64,000 nucleotides of DNA from Halobacteriovorax vibrionivorans (GCF_003346865.1 NZ_QDKL01000001.1:558001-622000); one strand, 5' to 3'. Numbered from the stretch's first letter, positions 30,921-40,714 are shown. Notes: generated from the letters alone by a model not told the origin. Numbers and translations: made by a program.

Positions 30921-33227
30921 TTATGCTGCTGATTTATTTTTCTTATCGAGCTTCATCTCTAACTCTTTGATTTTATTTGAAAGGATTTTATTTTCTTGAG
31001 AGAGCTTATGATTATCGCGTTTATAATTAGCAACTTCAGTATCTGCTTTAGATTTAAGCTGTTTTTGTTTATCTAGCATCTTCTCAAGATGACTAAGCTT
31101 CTTATCGTTAGTTCCTTTACTAGCAGCTGCTTTCTTAGCTTTTTCAAGGTTTTGAATTTGAGATTGGGCAAATTTAAGTCTTTGCTTATATTTTTTAACT
31201 TCATTCTGGGCCTCTTTTAGCTTCTCAGCAGGGTTTTCACCCTTGGCCCCAGCTTCATCTTCATTATATTTCTTTAATTCTTTTTCTAAGCTTTCAACTT
31301 TAACTAACTCTTCTTTATACTTAAGCTGAAGATTGGCCAACTGCTTCTTTTCACTCGCAGCAAGCTGATGTGCCTCATCAACCTTTCGACTCATAACTTC
31401 TATCGAGTCATTTTTAATCTCTAATTCTTTTGTCAGTTGATCCACTTTTGATTCTAAGTCTTGAATCCAACGATCTTCTCCATTGAGATCTTTTGCACTC
31501 TTAACTTCCATCTTTCCTGTATCTGCTTTTTGTTCATCTGCTTTTACAACAAAGACATCATCCTTCTCATCAAGGTCTTCTTCACCTTTAATAACAAGGA
31601 CGTCCTCTTTAGAACTTTCCGCCACTTCATCGTGAGACTTAACAACAGTAAGATCTTCAGTTGACTCTTCCTTAGGTGTGTTATCTTTAACTACTTGGAT
31701 ATCAGATTTCTCTTCAGGTTTACTACCTGAAATTACTTGGAGCTCTTCTTTGTGATGTTGCGTAGTTCCCGATATTACTTTTTTCTCTTCTTCTTTATTT
31801 CCATTCTCTAAAGCTTCAGCTTTTGTTTTATCCAGTTCATCCTTCATCTGATTGAACAGACTACTCATTCGGGCCACTTTAGACTTCATTTGAACTGTTT
31901 CAGAACTTCTTACAAATTCTTCAATATTTTGCCCTTTAACTCTAATAAGCTCTTCAGCGATATTTCCCTCAGCATTATCTTTTACTGTTGTGAAATCTTC
32001 ATCGAGAACATCATATTTACCATTAACATACTCTTTTACGTTTTCAACATATTCGTCATATGAGTTAACAGCTGACTTATCTAAAACTTCGTCCGCAATT
32101 TCATTCTTAAGTTTTTCGCCATCAAGAGGCCAGCTTTCAGGCTTTACCAGGTCTTTAAAAGTATTTCGATCAATACTATTAAAGAACTTTTCATTGAATT
32201 TTTTTGCATCATCAAAAGACTCTTTTACTGTAGAAGTAATGGCCTCTTTGAGATCGATATTAGTGTCACTAAGAACACTTTTCTTTATGAATTCTATTTC
32301 ATCATCTTTTAAAATTTTTAAGATTGCTTTATCAGGGAATGCATCGAGATCATCGAGGAAATTCTCTTCACTAACTTCTCGATTCTTCATGAATTCTACA
32401 ATATCTTTTAAAGTCTTTACTGTAACTTTCTTAACGATAGGATCATGATAATTCTTATGATCAATAATGCTTTCTTCATCTGAAATATCAACTGTTGCAA
32501 CTGAATCACGTTTTATTTCAATAGACTTAGTGAATACAAAACAAGCTTGATAACTTTTTTGTTTCTCTACAGTAAAGCAAATTTGAAGCTGTCCCTTCTT
32601 ATCATTTCTTTTTAAGCCAAAAAATGAACATTTTTCCGACATAAATGAACTAATTTTTTCAATTAAATTGTCATCAATATAAACTGAAAAGGCATTAATA
32701 TAAAAAAGCGCTTCATTGTCACTTAATAGTAGATCAATCTCAACAGGACAAGCCTGCTTGACTAAGACTAATTCACTTAAAGTAGATTGAAGCATATTTG
32801 TATAATTTTCGACTTCAAAAGACTTTTCATGTAACTTTAAATTTATAAGGTCTGAATAATATCCAATACTAAAACGAGACGTGATTTTATATTGCTTTGC
32901 CGATTGAAAGCTTTTTAGCACTCTTTGTTTTGGAGTGTGCATAACACCAAAGAATTGCTCAATTTCTAAAATGACATTTTCTTTTGCATTAATTATTGCC
33001 TCAGGACTTATAGAAGCTCGCTTTGTGCTTACATCATTACTTACATATAAGACTTTTGCCTGTGCATCGACAGTTGTGCTGAAGTCGTTTGTTATAACAT
33101 TAAGCTTATCCGCTAATTCATCAACAGTTCCAACTTTGATCAAATTTATATCTTCAGAAACCACTTCTTTAAGTTTATTGAAAACATCATCAGTTAAGAA
33201 TGTGTGAATATCGATTTGAAAGCTCAT
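30921..33227 (-). CDS. large cytoplasmic coiled-coil protein, unknown function
   Basis: A 768-residue protein without signal peptide or membrane segments. Residues about 1-250 look globular and mixed alpha/beta. About 250-480 is helical and charged. About 490-600 is a low-complexity acidic linker carrying at least six short motifs of the form hV(I/V)(S/K)G or similar (KVISGT, QVISGS, QVVKDN, TVVKSH, LVIKGE, FVVKAD). From about 610 to the end is a long coiled coil (DLESKVDQLTKELEIKN...), closing with a basic KLDKKNKSAA. Its start overlaps the end of the upstream 275-aa gene by 4 bp (ATGA-type), so translation is probably coupled. I do not recognise the family. Confidence 0.75.
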   Translation of the reverse strand: MSFQIDIHTFLTDDVFNKLKEVVSEDINLIKVGTVDELADKLNVITNDFSTTVDAQAKVLYVSNDVSTKRASISPEAIINAKENVILEIEQFFGVMHTPKQRVLKSFQSAKQYKITSRFSIGYYSDLINLKLHEKSFEVENYTNMLQSTLSELVLVKQACPVEIDLLLSDNEALFYINAFSVYIDDNLIEKISSFMSEKCSFFGLKRNDKKGQLQICFTVEKQKSYQACFVFTKSIEIKRDSVATVDISDEESIIDHKNYHDPIVKKVTVKTLKDIVEFMKNREVSEENFLDDLDAFPDKAILKILKDDEIEFIKKSVLSDTNIDLKEAITSTVKESFDDAKKFNEKFFNSIDRNTFKDLVKPESWPLDGEKLKNEIADEVLDKSAVNSYDEYVENVKEYVNGKYDVLDEDFTTVKDNAEGNIAEELIRVKGQNIEEFVRSSETVQMKSKVARMSSLFNQMKDELDKTKAEALENGNKEEEKKVISGTTQHHKEELQVISGSKPEEKSDIQVVKDNTPKEESTEDLTVVKSHDEVAESSKEDVLVIKGEEDLDEKDDVFVVKADEQKADTGKMEVKSAKDLNGEDRWIQDLESKVDQLTKELEIKNDSIEVMSRKVDEAHQLAASEKKQLANLQLKYKEELVKVESLEKELKKYNEDEAGAKGENPAEKLKEAQNEVKKYKQRLKFAQSQIQNLEKAKKAAASKGTNDKKLSHLEKMLDKQKQLKSKADTEVANYKRDNHKLSQENKILSNKIKELEMKLDKKNKSAA

Positions 33228-34051
33228 CGCGAACTCTCCTGAGTCATAATTTCATCAATATAACGATATTCCTTAACAGTTTGTAGAATCGACTTGAATA
33301 TACTTTCTAGATCACTTGCATTAAATTCTAAATCCAATTTAAATACTTTGTGATGTACTTGAGACCAAATTGAACTAATATCATCTGATAGGCCGTAATC
33401 TAACTCAAAGAACCTTGATGATAGTCCTTTTAAATATTCTTGATGAACTATATTTTTATCAGAACGACTGTATTCATCAACGATATGATCGTAACGAGAA
33501 ACGTAAGAATAGTAGGTTAAGATAATTGTATTATAAACTTCTTTTAAAAAGTTGAAGTCACAATAGCCACTTACTAGGGCCATATAAATAACAATACTGG
33601 CCGAAACTTGTGCTTTCTTTAATGTCATTGCATTAGTTCTAATAAACTCATCTTCGATATCTTTTTCATCGATTACCAGATCATTAAAAACTTCATAGCA
33701 GATAAATAAGAAATCTAAAGTAGAGCTCTTTTGCTCACCTTTTAAAACGCGATAAAAGTCCACAAGAACGAGGTTTCGATAACGCATTTTTACATCTTCA
33801 AGATTTGCGGATTTTAATTCATTGAAATGATCGATAACTTGAGAGACTCTTTCTTCATCAATTAAGACTTCTTGGATAAATTGGTCATTCGTTGATGATA
33901 ATTTTTCAATTAATTCAAGATTAGCAAACTCTCCAGCGTGACCAATACAAAGCCTACGGCCACTAGGTCGACACCAGAATAACTCGCCTCTTAACAAAGG
34001 TGAGTCTTTTATATGAATTGAGGTTTGTTTGATTTCTCTCATTACATCCAA
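33224..34051 (-). CDS. unknown protein, translationally coupled to the coiled-coil gene
   Basis: A 275-residue soluble protein that I cannot assign. The first about 60 residues contain a compact segment, LLRGELFWCRPSGRRLCIGHAGEF. The rest is largely helical (LVLVDFYRVLKGEQKSSTLDFLFICYEVFNDL, then an Ala/Ser-rich helix and a Tyr-rich helix). There is no signal peptide. It begins 14 bp past the terminator that closes the peptide-transporter genes, and its stop overlaps the start of the 768-aa gene. It therefore heads a two-gene unit, and the two proteins may interact. Confidence 0.65.
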   Translation of the reverse strand: MDVMREIKQTSIHIKDSPLLRGELFWCRPSGRRLCIGHAGEFANLELIEKLSSTNDQFIQEVLIDEERVSQVIDHFNELKSANLEDVKMRYRNLVLVDFYRVLKGEQKSSTLDFLFICYEVFNDLVIDEKDIEDEFIRTNAMTLKKAQVSASIVIYMALVSGYCDFNFLKEVYNTIILTYYSYVSRYDHIVDEYSRSDKNIVHQEYLKGLSSRFFELDYGLSDDISSIWSQVHHKVFKLDLEFNASDLESIFKSILQTVKEYRYIDEIMTQESSR

Positions 34052-34065
34052 GTCACTAAAATAAA

Positions 34066-34083
34066 AGGCCCAAAGATGGGCCT
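34066..34083 (-). terminator. intrinsic terminator after the permease genes
   Basis: Minus-strand hairpin AGGCCCA-TCTT-TGGGCCT followed by TTTATTTT. It separates the transporter operon from the 275-aa gene. Confidence 0.8.
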
Positions 34084-34144
34084 CTTAACAATAATTATCG
34101 GATATATTCGCGAAAATCTTAGGTAATTTTAACCGAGTAAATAA

Positions 34145-35017
34145 CTACGCTTTACCCTTTAGTTTTGGATCTAGAGAGTCTCTTAAAGCATCCCCTAGAA
34201 GGTTCAGAGCAAGTACCAGAACGAACATTGCAACTGTTGCAGCTGTTAATTGCCACCAAACTCCACGAGCTAGTTCAAGCTTAGAGTCATCGATCATTGT
34301 TCCCCAAGAAGGTTGACCTTGAACACCAAGACCTAAATAAGAAAGGATTACTTCTGACTTAATAGCTTGTTGAAATCTCAGAGAGAATTGAATGATTACG
34401 ATGTGAAAAATATTTGGAAGGATGTGCTTAAACATTCTTCTTGTATTTCCAGCACCAAGTGCGGCAGCTGCTTGAATATATTCTCTTTGCTTGTGTCTCA
34501 TAACTTCACCACGAACAAGTCGACAAAGTCCAACCCAAGAAGTGATACCTAGAGCTAAGAAAAGTGAAGAAGTTCCTTTTCCAAGAACCATCGTCACAGC
34601 AAAAAGAAGCATGATATATGGAATTGATGCCATTGATGTATAAAACCAAACGATAAATTCATCGACTTTTCCACCAAAGTAACCGGCCGTAAGACCTAGT
34701 GTTACACCAATTACAGTTGAGATAGTAGCAGTAGAGAAACCAATACCAATGGCCATCTCTGCACCTTTTAAAGTTTTATAAACAACACTTCGACCAAAAA
34801 TATCTGTACCAAATAGAGCGTCCAATGAAGGAGCTGAATATGAAGCACCGATTTCTTTTGACCATTCACCTGCAATAACTCCAAAGAAAGTTAATGCGGC
34901 AAGAAGTACGTATCCACCAATAACGATCATACTAAAAACTGCAGCTTTATCTCTTTTAAGCTCAGTCCAAGCATGTCCCCATAATGATTTTGATTCACTT
35001 GAATGATTTACTGACAT
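34145..35017 (-). CDS. peptide ABC transporter permease, DppC/OppC type
   Basis: A 290-residue inner-membrane protein. It has the DppC/OppC N-terminal helix (AAVFSMIVIGGYVLLAALTFFGV), a periplasmic loop, and the typical LFGTDIFGRSVVYKTLKGA motif. Five more helices follow, with the permease EAA loop near residues 185-205 (EYIQAAAALGAGNTRRMFKHILPN) that contacts the ATPase. It starts 8 bp after the partner permease gene. Together with the binding protein at 36099 it imports di- or oligopeptides. The two ATPase genes normally found in such operons are not in this window. Confidence 0.93.
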   Translation of the reverse strand: MSVNHSSESKSLWGHAWTELKRDKAAVFSMIVIGGYVLLAALTFFGVIAGEWSKEIGASYSAPSLDALFGTDIFGRSVVYKTLKGAEMAIGIGFSTATISTVIGVTLGLTAGYFGGKVDEFIVWFYTSMASIPYIMLLFAVTMVLGKGTSSLFLALGITSWVGLCRLVRGEVMRHKQREYIQAAAALGAGNTRRMFKHILPNIFHIVIIQFSLRFQQAIKSEVILSYLGLGVQGQPSWGTMIDDSKLELARGVWWQLTAATVAMFVLVLALNLLGDALRDSLDPKLKGKA

Positions 35018-35025
35018 GACAACTC

Positions 35026-35967
35026 CTACTTTAACCTTACTCTTGGATCAACAACTGTATAAAGAATATCTGTAATAACTGTGAAGATGATATAACCCAT
35101 AGCAGATAAAATCGTCATCGCCTTAATAACTGGGAAGTCATTATCAAAAACAGCTTTTACAGTTAGACCACCAAGCCCTGGAATTGAGAAGAAACTCTCA
35201 AGAAGCAGGGTTCCTAAAATAAGGAAAGGAATTTGAATAATTACATATGTGATAATTGGAATTAGAGAGTTCTTTAAAACGTGCTTTAAAAGAACAGCTT
35301 TCTCGCTTAGACCTTTGGCACGTGCTGTACGTACATAGTCCTGGTAAATATCATCAAGAATTACTGTTCTAAAGTAACGAAGATCAGGACCTAAGTTAAG
35401 AACAACCATAATGATAACTGGTAAAATAATATATGGTACAAAGTACGGGAATCCGTGCTCATAACCTGAGATTTCAAACCACCCCATTTCATACGCAAAA
35501 AACTTTTGGAAGAAAAGAATATACGCAAGAGATGGAATACTCATTAACGATACACTGATAATAACAAGTGCGCGGTCAATGGCCTTCCCTCTAAAGAATG
35601 AAACAACAATAGCAAGAAGTATTGATAGTGTTGTTGAGATTAAGAAAGCAGGAAGAGTTAATGTTAATGAAGGAATCGCACCTTCCTTAATCATTTCAAT
35701 AATCTGTTGCTTTGTTGCCCATGAACGACCAAAGTCGAAAGTAAAAGCAGACTTAACGATATCTAAGTACTGTTCTACTAATGGACGATCAAGTCCAAGT
35801 TCATGTCTTACTTCAGCAATTTGTTTTGCTGATGCGTGCTTACCTAATAAAAGTTGTGCTGGATCGTATCCAGATAAGTTAAAGATAGCGAAGATAATTA
35901 AACACACACCTAGAATAATAGGGATCGTGTAAAGTAGTCTTCTTATAATGTATGACCAAGTATTCAC
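35026..35967 (-). CDS. peptide ABC transporter permease, DppB/OppB type
   Basis: A 313-residue inner-membrane protein. It starts with YIIRRLLYTIPIILGVCLIIFAI, the classical DppB N-terminal helix. Then comes a periplasmic segment with LGKHASAKQIAEVRHELGLDRPLVEQY. The EAA loop is DYVRTARAKGLSEKAVLLKHVLKN, and the end is TDILYTVVDPRVRLK. All these are family signatures. It is separated from the upstream binding-protein gene by 131 bp containing a strong hairpin, which could lower permease expression relative to the binding protein. Confidence 0.94.
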   Translation of the reverse strand: MNTWSYIIRRLLYTIPIILGVCLIIFAIFNLSGYDPAQLLLGKHASAKQIAEVRHELGLDRPLVEQYLDIVKSAFTFDFGRSWATKQQIIEMIKEGAIPSLTLTLPAFLISTTLSILLAIVVSFFRGKAIDRALVIISVSLMSIPSLAYILFFQKFFAYEMGWFEISGYEHGFPYFVPYIILPVIIMVVLNLGPDLRYFRTVILDDIYQDYVRTARAKGLSEKAVLLKHVLKNSLIPIITYVIIQIPFLILGTLLLESFFSIPGLGGLTVKAVFDNDFPVIKAMTILSAMGYIIFTVITDILYTVVDPRVRLK

Positions 35968-36058
35968 AAAAACAGCTCCTTAGCTCTAACAGCATTCATA
36001 TTTAAACGATTAGCTTTTCGCTTATTTAAAAGAGAAAGACCCTTTCCCAATTAAATAA

Positions 36059-36080
36059 GCGCTGGAGATAACTCCAGCGC
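36059..36080 (-). terminator. terminator or attenuating hairpin between binding protein and permease genes
   Basis: Perfect 9-bp stem (GCGCTGGAG/CTCCAGCGC, 4-nt loop) about 20 nt past the binding-protein stop. On minus it is followed by TTATTTAATT. Located inside an otherwise collinear operon, it probably lets only part of transcription pass. Confidence 0.65.
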
Positions 36081-36098
36081 CATATGTACTATAAAAAA

Positions 36099-37862
36099 TT
36101 ATAGCTTATCTTGCATTTTCTTCTTTTGATCTAGATCCACGTCTAGGTATTGAGCCTGACCTGCTTCAAAGTCAGTTGTCATGTAGTTTTTTAGCCAACT
36201 GTGCTTGATTAGGTAAGACTGACGGTGAACACCGTAAATCCATGGAACTTCTTCTGCTGCCATTTTATTAAGCTCTTCATAGATAGCAGTTCTCTCTGGA
36301 GAATCTTGCATAATTGAAGCTTTTGCAAATAGCTTATTGAACTCTGGATTATCATATCCTGAACCATTTGCTCCTGGAGACTTATTTGGTCCATATAGAA
36401 GTTGTAGGAAGTTTTCAGCATCTGGATAATCTGCACCCCATGCAATTCCATAAAGCATAACCTGACGCTTAGTGATCTTCTTTTGAAGCTCTGGCCATGA
36501 GTTTTGTACAACTTTGATATTTACACCAATTTCTGCCATTTGCTTTTTAAATAGCTCACCAATCTGACGTGAAGTCGATGAAGATGGACAGTCATAAGTA
36601 ATTTCAGGAAGACCTTTACCATCTGGGTAACCTGCTTTTGCTAGAAGCTCTTTTGCCTTTGCAAGGTCACGGTTTCTATAAGGACTTACGTAGTCTGGCA
36701 TATAACCAGCAATTCCCGGAGGAATAACTGACTGCGCAGGAAGAGCAGTACCATTATAGAAAAGCTTGTTAAATTCTTTTACATCATATGCAAGAGCAAG
36801 TGCTCTTCTTAGGTCACGATTTTGAAGTAACTTCAGATCGTGATTGAATGCTGTATAAGTAACATCTAGAGATGGTGAAATTGAAAGCTCAACACCCTTC
36901 TCTTCAAATTGCTTATCTAGACCTTTACCTGGAGTAACGGCCGCTTCAAAGTTATCCTTTGGGATACCAATATAATCAACTCTCCCCTTAAGGAAGTTTA
37001 GCCAACGTGGCTGATCTTCTTTAACAACATTGATTTCAATACGATCAACGAAAGGAACTGGTTTACCAGCATACTTTAGCATGTGCTTAAATTCGTCACT
37101 TGCTTCAGATGGGAAAAGCTTCTTTCTAAACTTTGGATTTCTTGTGTAGCTAAACTTCTTAGCAGTTTGCTTGAATTCACCAAGCATGAAAGGCCCTGTA
37201 CCAACTGGGTGGTTAAGGAATTCTTTCCCGTAGTGATCAACAACTTCTTTTGCAACTGCAAATGTAAATGGCATTGCAAGTGAGTATAGGAATTGTGGGA
37301 ATTGCTTCGTAAGTTTAAATTGAAGAGTATACTTATCTAAAGCTCTTAGACCTTCTACTTCTTCAGAATAATCAACCTTATCTTTTTCAGCATTCTTATC
37401 ACGCCAAGCATCTAGCCCTTTGATCTTACCAGATAGTAGCCACCATCCAAGACCCTGTAGCTTTGGATCAGCAAGTCTTTTGATTGAGTAAACAAAGTCT
37501 TCAGCAACTAGCTCACGACCTTTACCACCTTCAAAAGCTTTATCATCGTGGAATAAAACACCTTTTTTAATTTTGAAAGTATAAGTTAGTCCGTCTTCAG
37601 AAACTTCTGGTAAAGATTCTGCTAAGTTTGGAACTAGAGTGTATGGTCTTTTTAAGTAGTGATACTCTAATAGACCTTCATAAACACGACCAACTTCATT
37701 AGATGAATATTTGTCATTTGAATAAATCGGATCCATCCCTTTAATTTCAGATGTTACCGCTAAATTTAAGACCTTTTCGTTTAGGTCAACTTTTTTCGTA
37801 CATGAGATTGTTACTGCAAGTAAACTCATGAGTAAAAATGAAACAAGATTCCTTGATTTCAT
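36099..37862 (-). CDS. peptide-binding lipoprotein of ABC transporter (SBP family 5, OppA/DppA-like)
   Basis: A 587-residue periplasmic solute-binding lipoprotein. The signal peptide ends at lipobox AVTISC (Cys21). The family 5 signatures follow in order: LNLAVTSEIKGMDPIYSNDKYS, GRVYEGLLEYH, LPEVSEDGLTYTFKIKKGVLFHDD, ADPKLQGLGW, HPVGTGPFML and ALALAYDVKEFNKLFYNG. Its length is usual for the family. AAGGAAGG lies just before the ATG. It is the first gene of the transporter operon. The specific peptide preference cannot be read from sequence. Confidence 0.94.
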   Translation of the reverse strand: MKSRNLVSFLLMSLLAVTISCTKKVDLNEKVLNLAVTSEIKGMDPIYSNDKYSSNEVGRVYEGLLEYHYLKRPYTLVPNLAESLPEVSEDGLTYTFKIKKGVLFHDDKAFEGGKGRELVAEDFVYSIKRLADPKLQGLGWWLLSGKIKGLDAWRDKNAEKDKVDYSEEVEGLRALDKYTLQFKLTKQFPQFLYSLAMPFTFAVAKEVVDHYGKEFLNHPVGTGPFMLGEFKQTAKKFSYTRNPKFRKKLFPSEASDEFKHMLKYAGKPVPFVDRIEINVVKEDQPRWLNFLKGRVDYIGIPKDNFEAAVTPGKGLDKQFEEKGVELSISPSLDVTYTAFNHDLKLLQNRDLRRALALAYDVKEFNKLFYNGTALPAQSVIPPGIAGYMPDYVSPYRNRDLAKAKELLAKAGYPDGKGLPEITYDCPSSSTSRQIGELFKKQMAEIGVNIKVVQNSWPELQKKITKRQVMLYGIAWGADYPDAENFLQLLYGPNKSPGANGSGYDNPEFNKLFAKASIMQDSPERTAIYEELNKMAAEEVPWIYGVHRQSYLIKHSWLKNYMTTDFEAGQAQYLDVDLDQKKKMQDKL

Positions 37863-37970
37863 AAACCTTCCTTTGTTCGTAAAATTATTGCACAGAATAA
37901 TAACAGACTAATTTATACAAGAGATAAGATAAATTTACTAGGAATTATTAGGACTTGCACTACCGCACTG

Positions 37971-38666
37971 CTAGATACTACCGCACGAATCGACAATTAG
38001 ATCCAATGCTAAAACGCGCTGCTTCTTTTGAGAATTCTTGAGCTTCCTTAGGCCATGAAGCTGAATAACCTTATACTCATTTGCCACAAGTCGACTGAAC
38101 TCTGCCTTGAATTCAAAAGGCCCACTCATTTGCTTAGAGTAAACGAGTTTACCATCACTGAAGTGAGTTACTTTTCCGGGAAGACACTTATCGTCACAAT
38201 AATTACTGTCGACATTTCTAATATCACTAAATAAAAGACGATTTTGCATCAGGAAGTTATCAAGAATATTTTTTGTGCGTAAATGATTTGCCGCAACAAG
38301 GTTTTTAGAAATTTTCTTATAAAGAGTTCCCTCAACTTTTTTTCCTGTCGCTAATGGAAGAATCAAAGTCTCTTGTCCTTTAAACGGAACATCGATAGCA
38401 AGACTAAATGTTTCTTTATTAAAAATTGCATTATAAGTGAAACGCTCTTGCTTCTTACCAAAGTTAAGACGACCCCTTCCCTTAAACTCTTTACACAGTC
38501 CGCTGCTTAACAATTTATGTGCAGTGACTTTATCTGTAGAAGCTTTTGTACTCGTTGAAGTTTTCTTAGGTGTTGCACATGAAATTAACGTGAAGCAGGC
38601 AAGCGCGCAGAGTCCAGCTTTTCGATATAATTGAGAATTTCTTCGCGTTCTTTTACTTTTGTACAA
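37971..38666 (-). CDS. lipoprotein, LolB-like (tentative)
   Basis: A 231-residue lipoprotein starting at TTG (38666). A basic n-region (MYKSKRTRRNSQLYRK) leads to a hydrophobic stretch and lipobox LISC near residue 30. No later start codon could supply the n-region. The mature part has FKGRGRLNFGKKQERFTYNAIFNKETFSLAIDVPFKGQETLIL, reminiscent of the curved sheet of LolA/LolB lipoprotein carriers. Cys residues cluster at YCDDKC. The start lies about 80 bp inside the upstream TPR gene, a long overlap suggesting coupled translation. A 10-bp direct repeat (ACTACCGCAC) flanks the stop codon. LolB assignment is weak. Confidence 0.6.
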   Translation of the reverse strand: MYKSKRTRRNSQLYRKAGLCALACFTLISCATPKKTSTSTKASTDKVTAHKLLSSGLCKEFKGRGRLNFGKKQERFTYNAIFNKETFSLAIDVPFKGQETLILPLATGKKVEGTLYKKISKNLVAANHLRTKNILDNFLMQNRLLFSDIRNVDSNYCDDKCLPGKVTHFSDGKLVYSKQMSGPFEFKAEFSRLVANEYKVIQLHGLRKLKNSQKKQRVLALDLIVDSCGSI

Positions 38667-40447
38667 TTTTTCAATGCCTCGACATAATAGTGACGGGCCC
38701 TTTCAGGCTTATTAAGTGAAGTATATATGAGCCCTAAATGCTTTGCAATGACAACATCATCACTAACAAGAGCAAAGGCTTTCTTTATTTCACGATATGC
38801 TTTTTTGTAATCACCAGTCTTATAATAGTACCAACCCAGTGAGTCTCTAATGTAGCCATCTTTAGGATTCAATTGAACCGCTCTTTTAATATAAGTGTAG
38901 GCCTTGTCCATATGAACGCCCTGTTCTAAGTAAGTGTAGCCTAAGAAATTTAAAGCATGAGAATTATTTGGATCTCTTTTAAGAATATCGAGCATAATCT
39001 TTTCTGCTTTAACAAATGACTTATTCTTTTCGTAGAGTGAAGCTAAGTAGTAAGCGTGTCCATCAGTATAGTTATCGTGCTCAACATGAGATTCCATTAG
39101 TGCAATTGCTTGTCCAAGATCTCTTTTCGTCTCATAATATCCGGCCAAAATAACTTCTAATTCAAATCTTAACTCTTTAGATGTTTTAGATCTCTCTTTT
39201 ACAAAATCCACAAAGCGCTTTTCTTGCTTTGAGTCTTTTTGTGCATAAGCATTTAAAATATTTGCAATTTGAATATTTGACTCGTGGTAAAGAGAGCTAT
39301 CTTCTTTAATTCGTGAGTAGTAAGTAACCGCTAGATCTCCATCTTCACTTTTTTGATATAAGCTTGCTAAGTAATAAAGCACTTTATCTGAGTCTGGAAT
39401 GACGTCGAGAATTTCTTTAAAGACACTTTTTGCATCTTCGATTCGATTGGTTTCAGTATAAATAACACCAAGTCTAACTTTTAAATTTAAGTTTTCTGGA
39501 TCAAGTGCAAGTAGCTTTTCTAAATATGGTACGACTTCATCGTATTCGCCATCAGCAAATAGTAAGTTTACATACTTCCCAAGTGCTGTGTAATTACTTG
39601 GATCGTATTTTAAAAACTTGCGATATAAAATTTTTGCTGCATCGTATTTCCCCTCTTGCTCCAAAACAACACCAAGCAGAATTGTACTTTGCTGATTGGT
39701 TGGATCAAGTTTTAGAGAGATATTAAAATACTTCTTTGCTAATTTATATTTCGACTTTTCAAAGTAGATCTTTCCTTTATGAAAAGCATATTCACTACGA
39801 TTTGAGCGATCCTTTTGAGAACAATAACTAAGTGTCCCAATGGCCTTTTTTACTTTCTTATCATCAACGTATGCTTTCGATAAATATATACAAGCTTCAC
39901 TTAAAAGTGGTCGTGTTTTATAGACAAGATTACGATACAATTTAATTGCTGTTTTGTTCTCACCTAGTGCACCATAGACACCGGCAAGTAAAAGACGTGC
40001 CTTTGCTTTTACATCTTCATCTGCATGTTCAATTAAGTAGTTTAACTCTTTCTTTCCTTCTTCTAGTTGACTTGATTTGATAAGTTCAACTGCATACTTA
40101 CGACGAAGATAAATATCATTTGGCTTTAATTCTACGACATATTTTAGAATCAATGATGCAGATGCTGCATCACCAGCAAGGGAGGCGTCAGAAGCCTTAA
40201 GAAAGAGATCACTGGCCACATAATTAATTGATTCTTCGCCTCTTTCTTTAGCATCAGCTACTACTTCCGCTAGAGAATTCTCAACGAATTCACGTGCGCG
40301 CTTTGCTTCTTCAAAATTAGATATTTTAATCTCTGCGGCCTTGTTAATAAGCTGAGTTTCCGTCATCTTATCGGTATGTGTCGCACAGCTCACTAATGCT
40401 GCAAGCGGTAGAAGAAGTATTGATTTTTTAAAGAAAAATTTGAACAT
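38585..40447 (-). CDS. TPR-repeat lipoprotein
   Basis: I place the start at ATG 40447, preceded by AAGGA 7 nt upstream. This gives a good lipoprotein signal (MFKFFFKKSILLLPLAALVSC, Cys21) and a 620-residue protein. The mature part is almost entirely tetratricopeptide repeats from about residue 80 to 610, for example LRRKYAVELIKSSQLEEGKKEL and SHALNFLGYTYLEQGVHMDKAYTYIKRAVQLNPKDGY. TPR solenoids serve as protein-binding scaffolds, here in the periplasm or at the outer membrane. The frame stays open upstream to 40714 (see the next entry). It precedes and overlaps the LolB-like gene. Confidence 0.85.
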   Translation of the reverse strand: MFKFFFKKSILLLPLAALVSCATHTDKMTETQLINKAAEIKISNFEEAKRAREFVENSLAEVVADAKERGEESINYVASDLFLKASDASLAGDAASASLILKYVVELKPNDIYLRRKYAVELIKSSQLEEGKKELNYLIEHADEDVKAKARLLLAGVYGALGENKTAIKLYRNLVYKTRPLLSEACIYLSKAYVDDKKVKKAIGTLSYCSQKDRSNRSEYAFHKGKIYFEKSKYKLAKKYFNISLKLDPTNQQSTILLGVVLEQEGKYDAAKILYRKFLKYDPSNYTALGKYVNLLFADGEYDEVVPYLEKLLALDPENLNLKVRLGVIYTETNRIEDAKSVFKEILDVIPDSDKVLYYLASLYQKSEDGDLAVTYYSRIKEDSSLYHESNIQIANILNAYAQKDSKQEKRFVDFVKERSKTSKELRFELEVILAGYYETKRDLGQAIALMESHVEHDNYTDGHAYYLASLYEKNKSFVKAEKIMLDILKRDPNNSHALNFLGYTYLEQGVHMDKAYTYIKRAVQLNPKDGYIRDSLGWYYYKTGDYKKAYREIKKAFALVSDDVVIAKHLGLIYTSLNKPERARHYYVEALKNCTKVKEREEILNYIEKLDSARLPASR

Positions 40448-40714
40448 TAAACAATCCTTGGCCTTTATGCCTTGGTACCTCTTCGACCTAAATAGATATT
40501 TCTTAAAAAGAATTCTCAGTAAAATGACCCCCGGCAGAAATAACAGGCCACAAAAGCTTAGTTGCACTAAGTCACCGAAATTAGGGGAATTAAACGGATT
40601 CTCTTGTAATTTAGATAAAATTAAGATCGCAATTGCTTGACAGTTACTGTCATTGATTGTTACTTCTCTGATGCAATTTTCAAAACGCTGAGCAATAGAC
40701 ACGGTGGGAATCAA
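40448..40714 (-). other. in-frame upstream extension of the TPR gene with a membrane segment
   Basis: There is no stop between 40714 (TTG) and the TPR start, giving 89 extra codons. They include a Cys-containing segment (FENCIREVTINDSNCQ) and one strong hydrophobic helix (LSFCGLLFLPGVILLRILF). It reads like a small secreted or membrane protein, yet has no stop of its own and would place an internal lipobox mid-protein. It may be a lost separate gene or a chance open frame. Confidence 0.35.

Noticed and set aside
31990..32448. 152-codon frame on plus within the coiled-coil gene
   Set aside because: Opposite-strand shadow rich in Ser/Phe; the minus gene is continuous and coupled to its neighbour.
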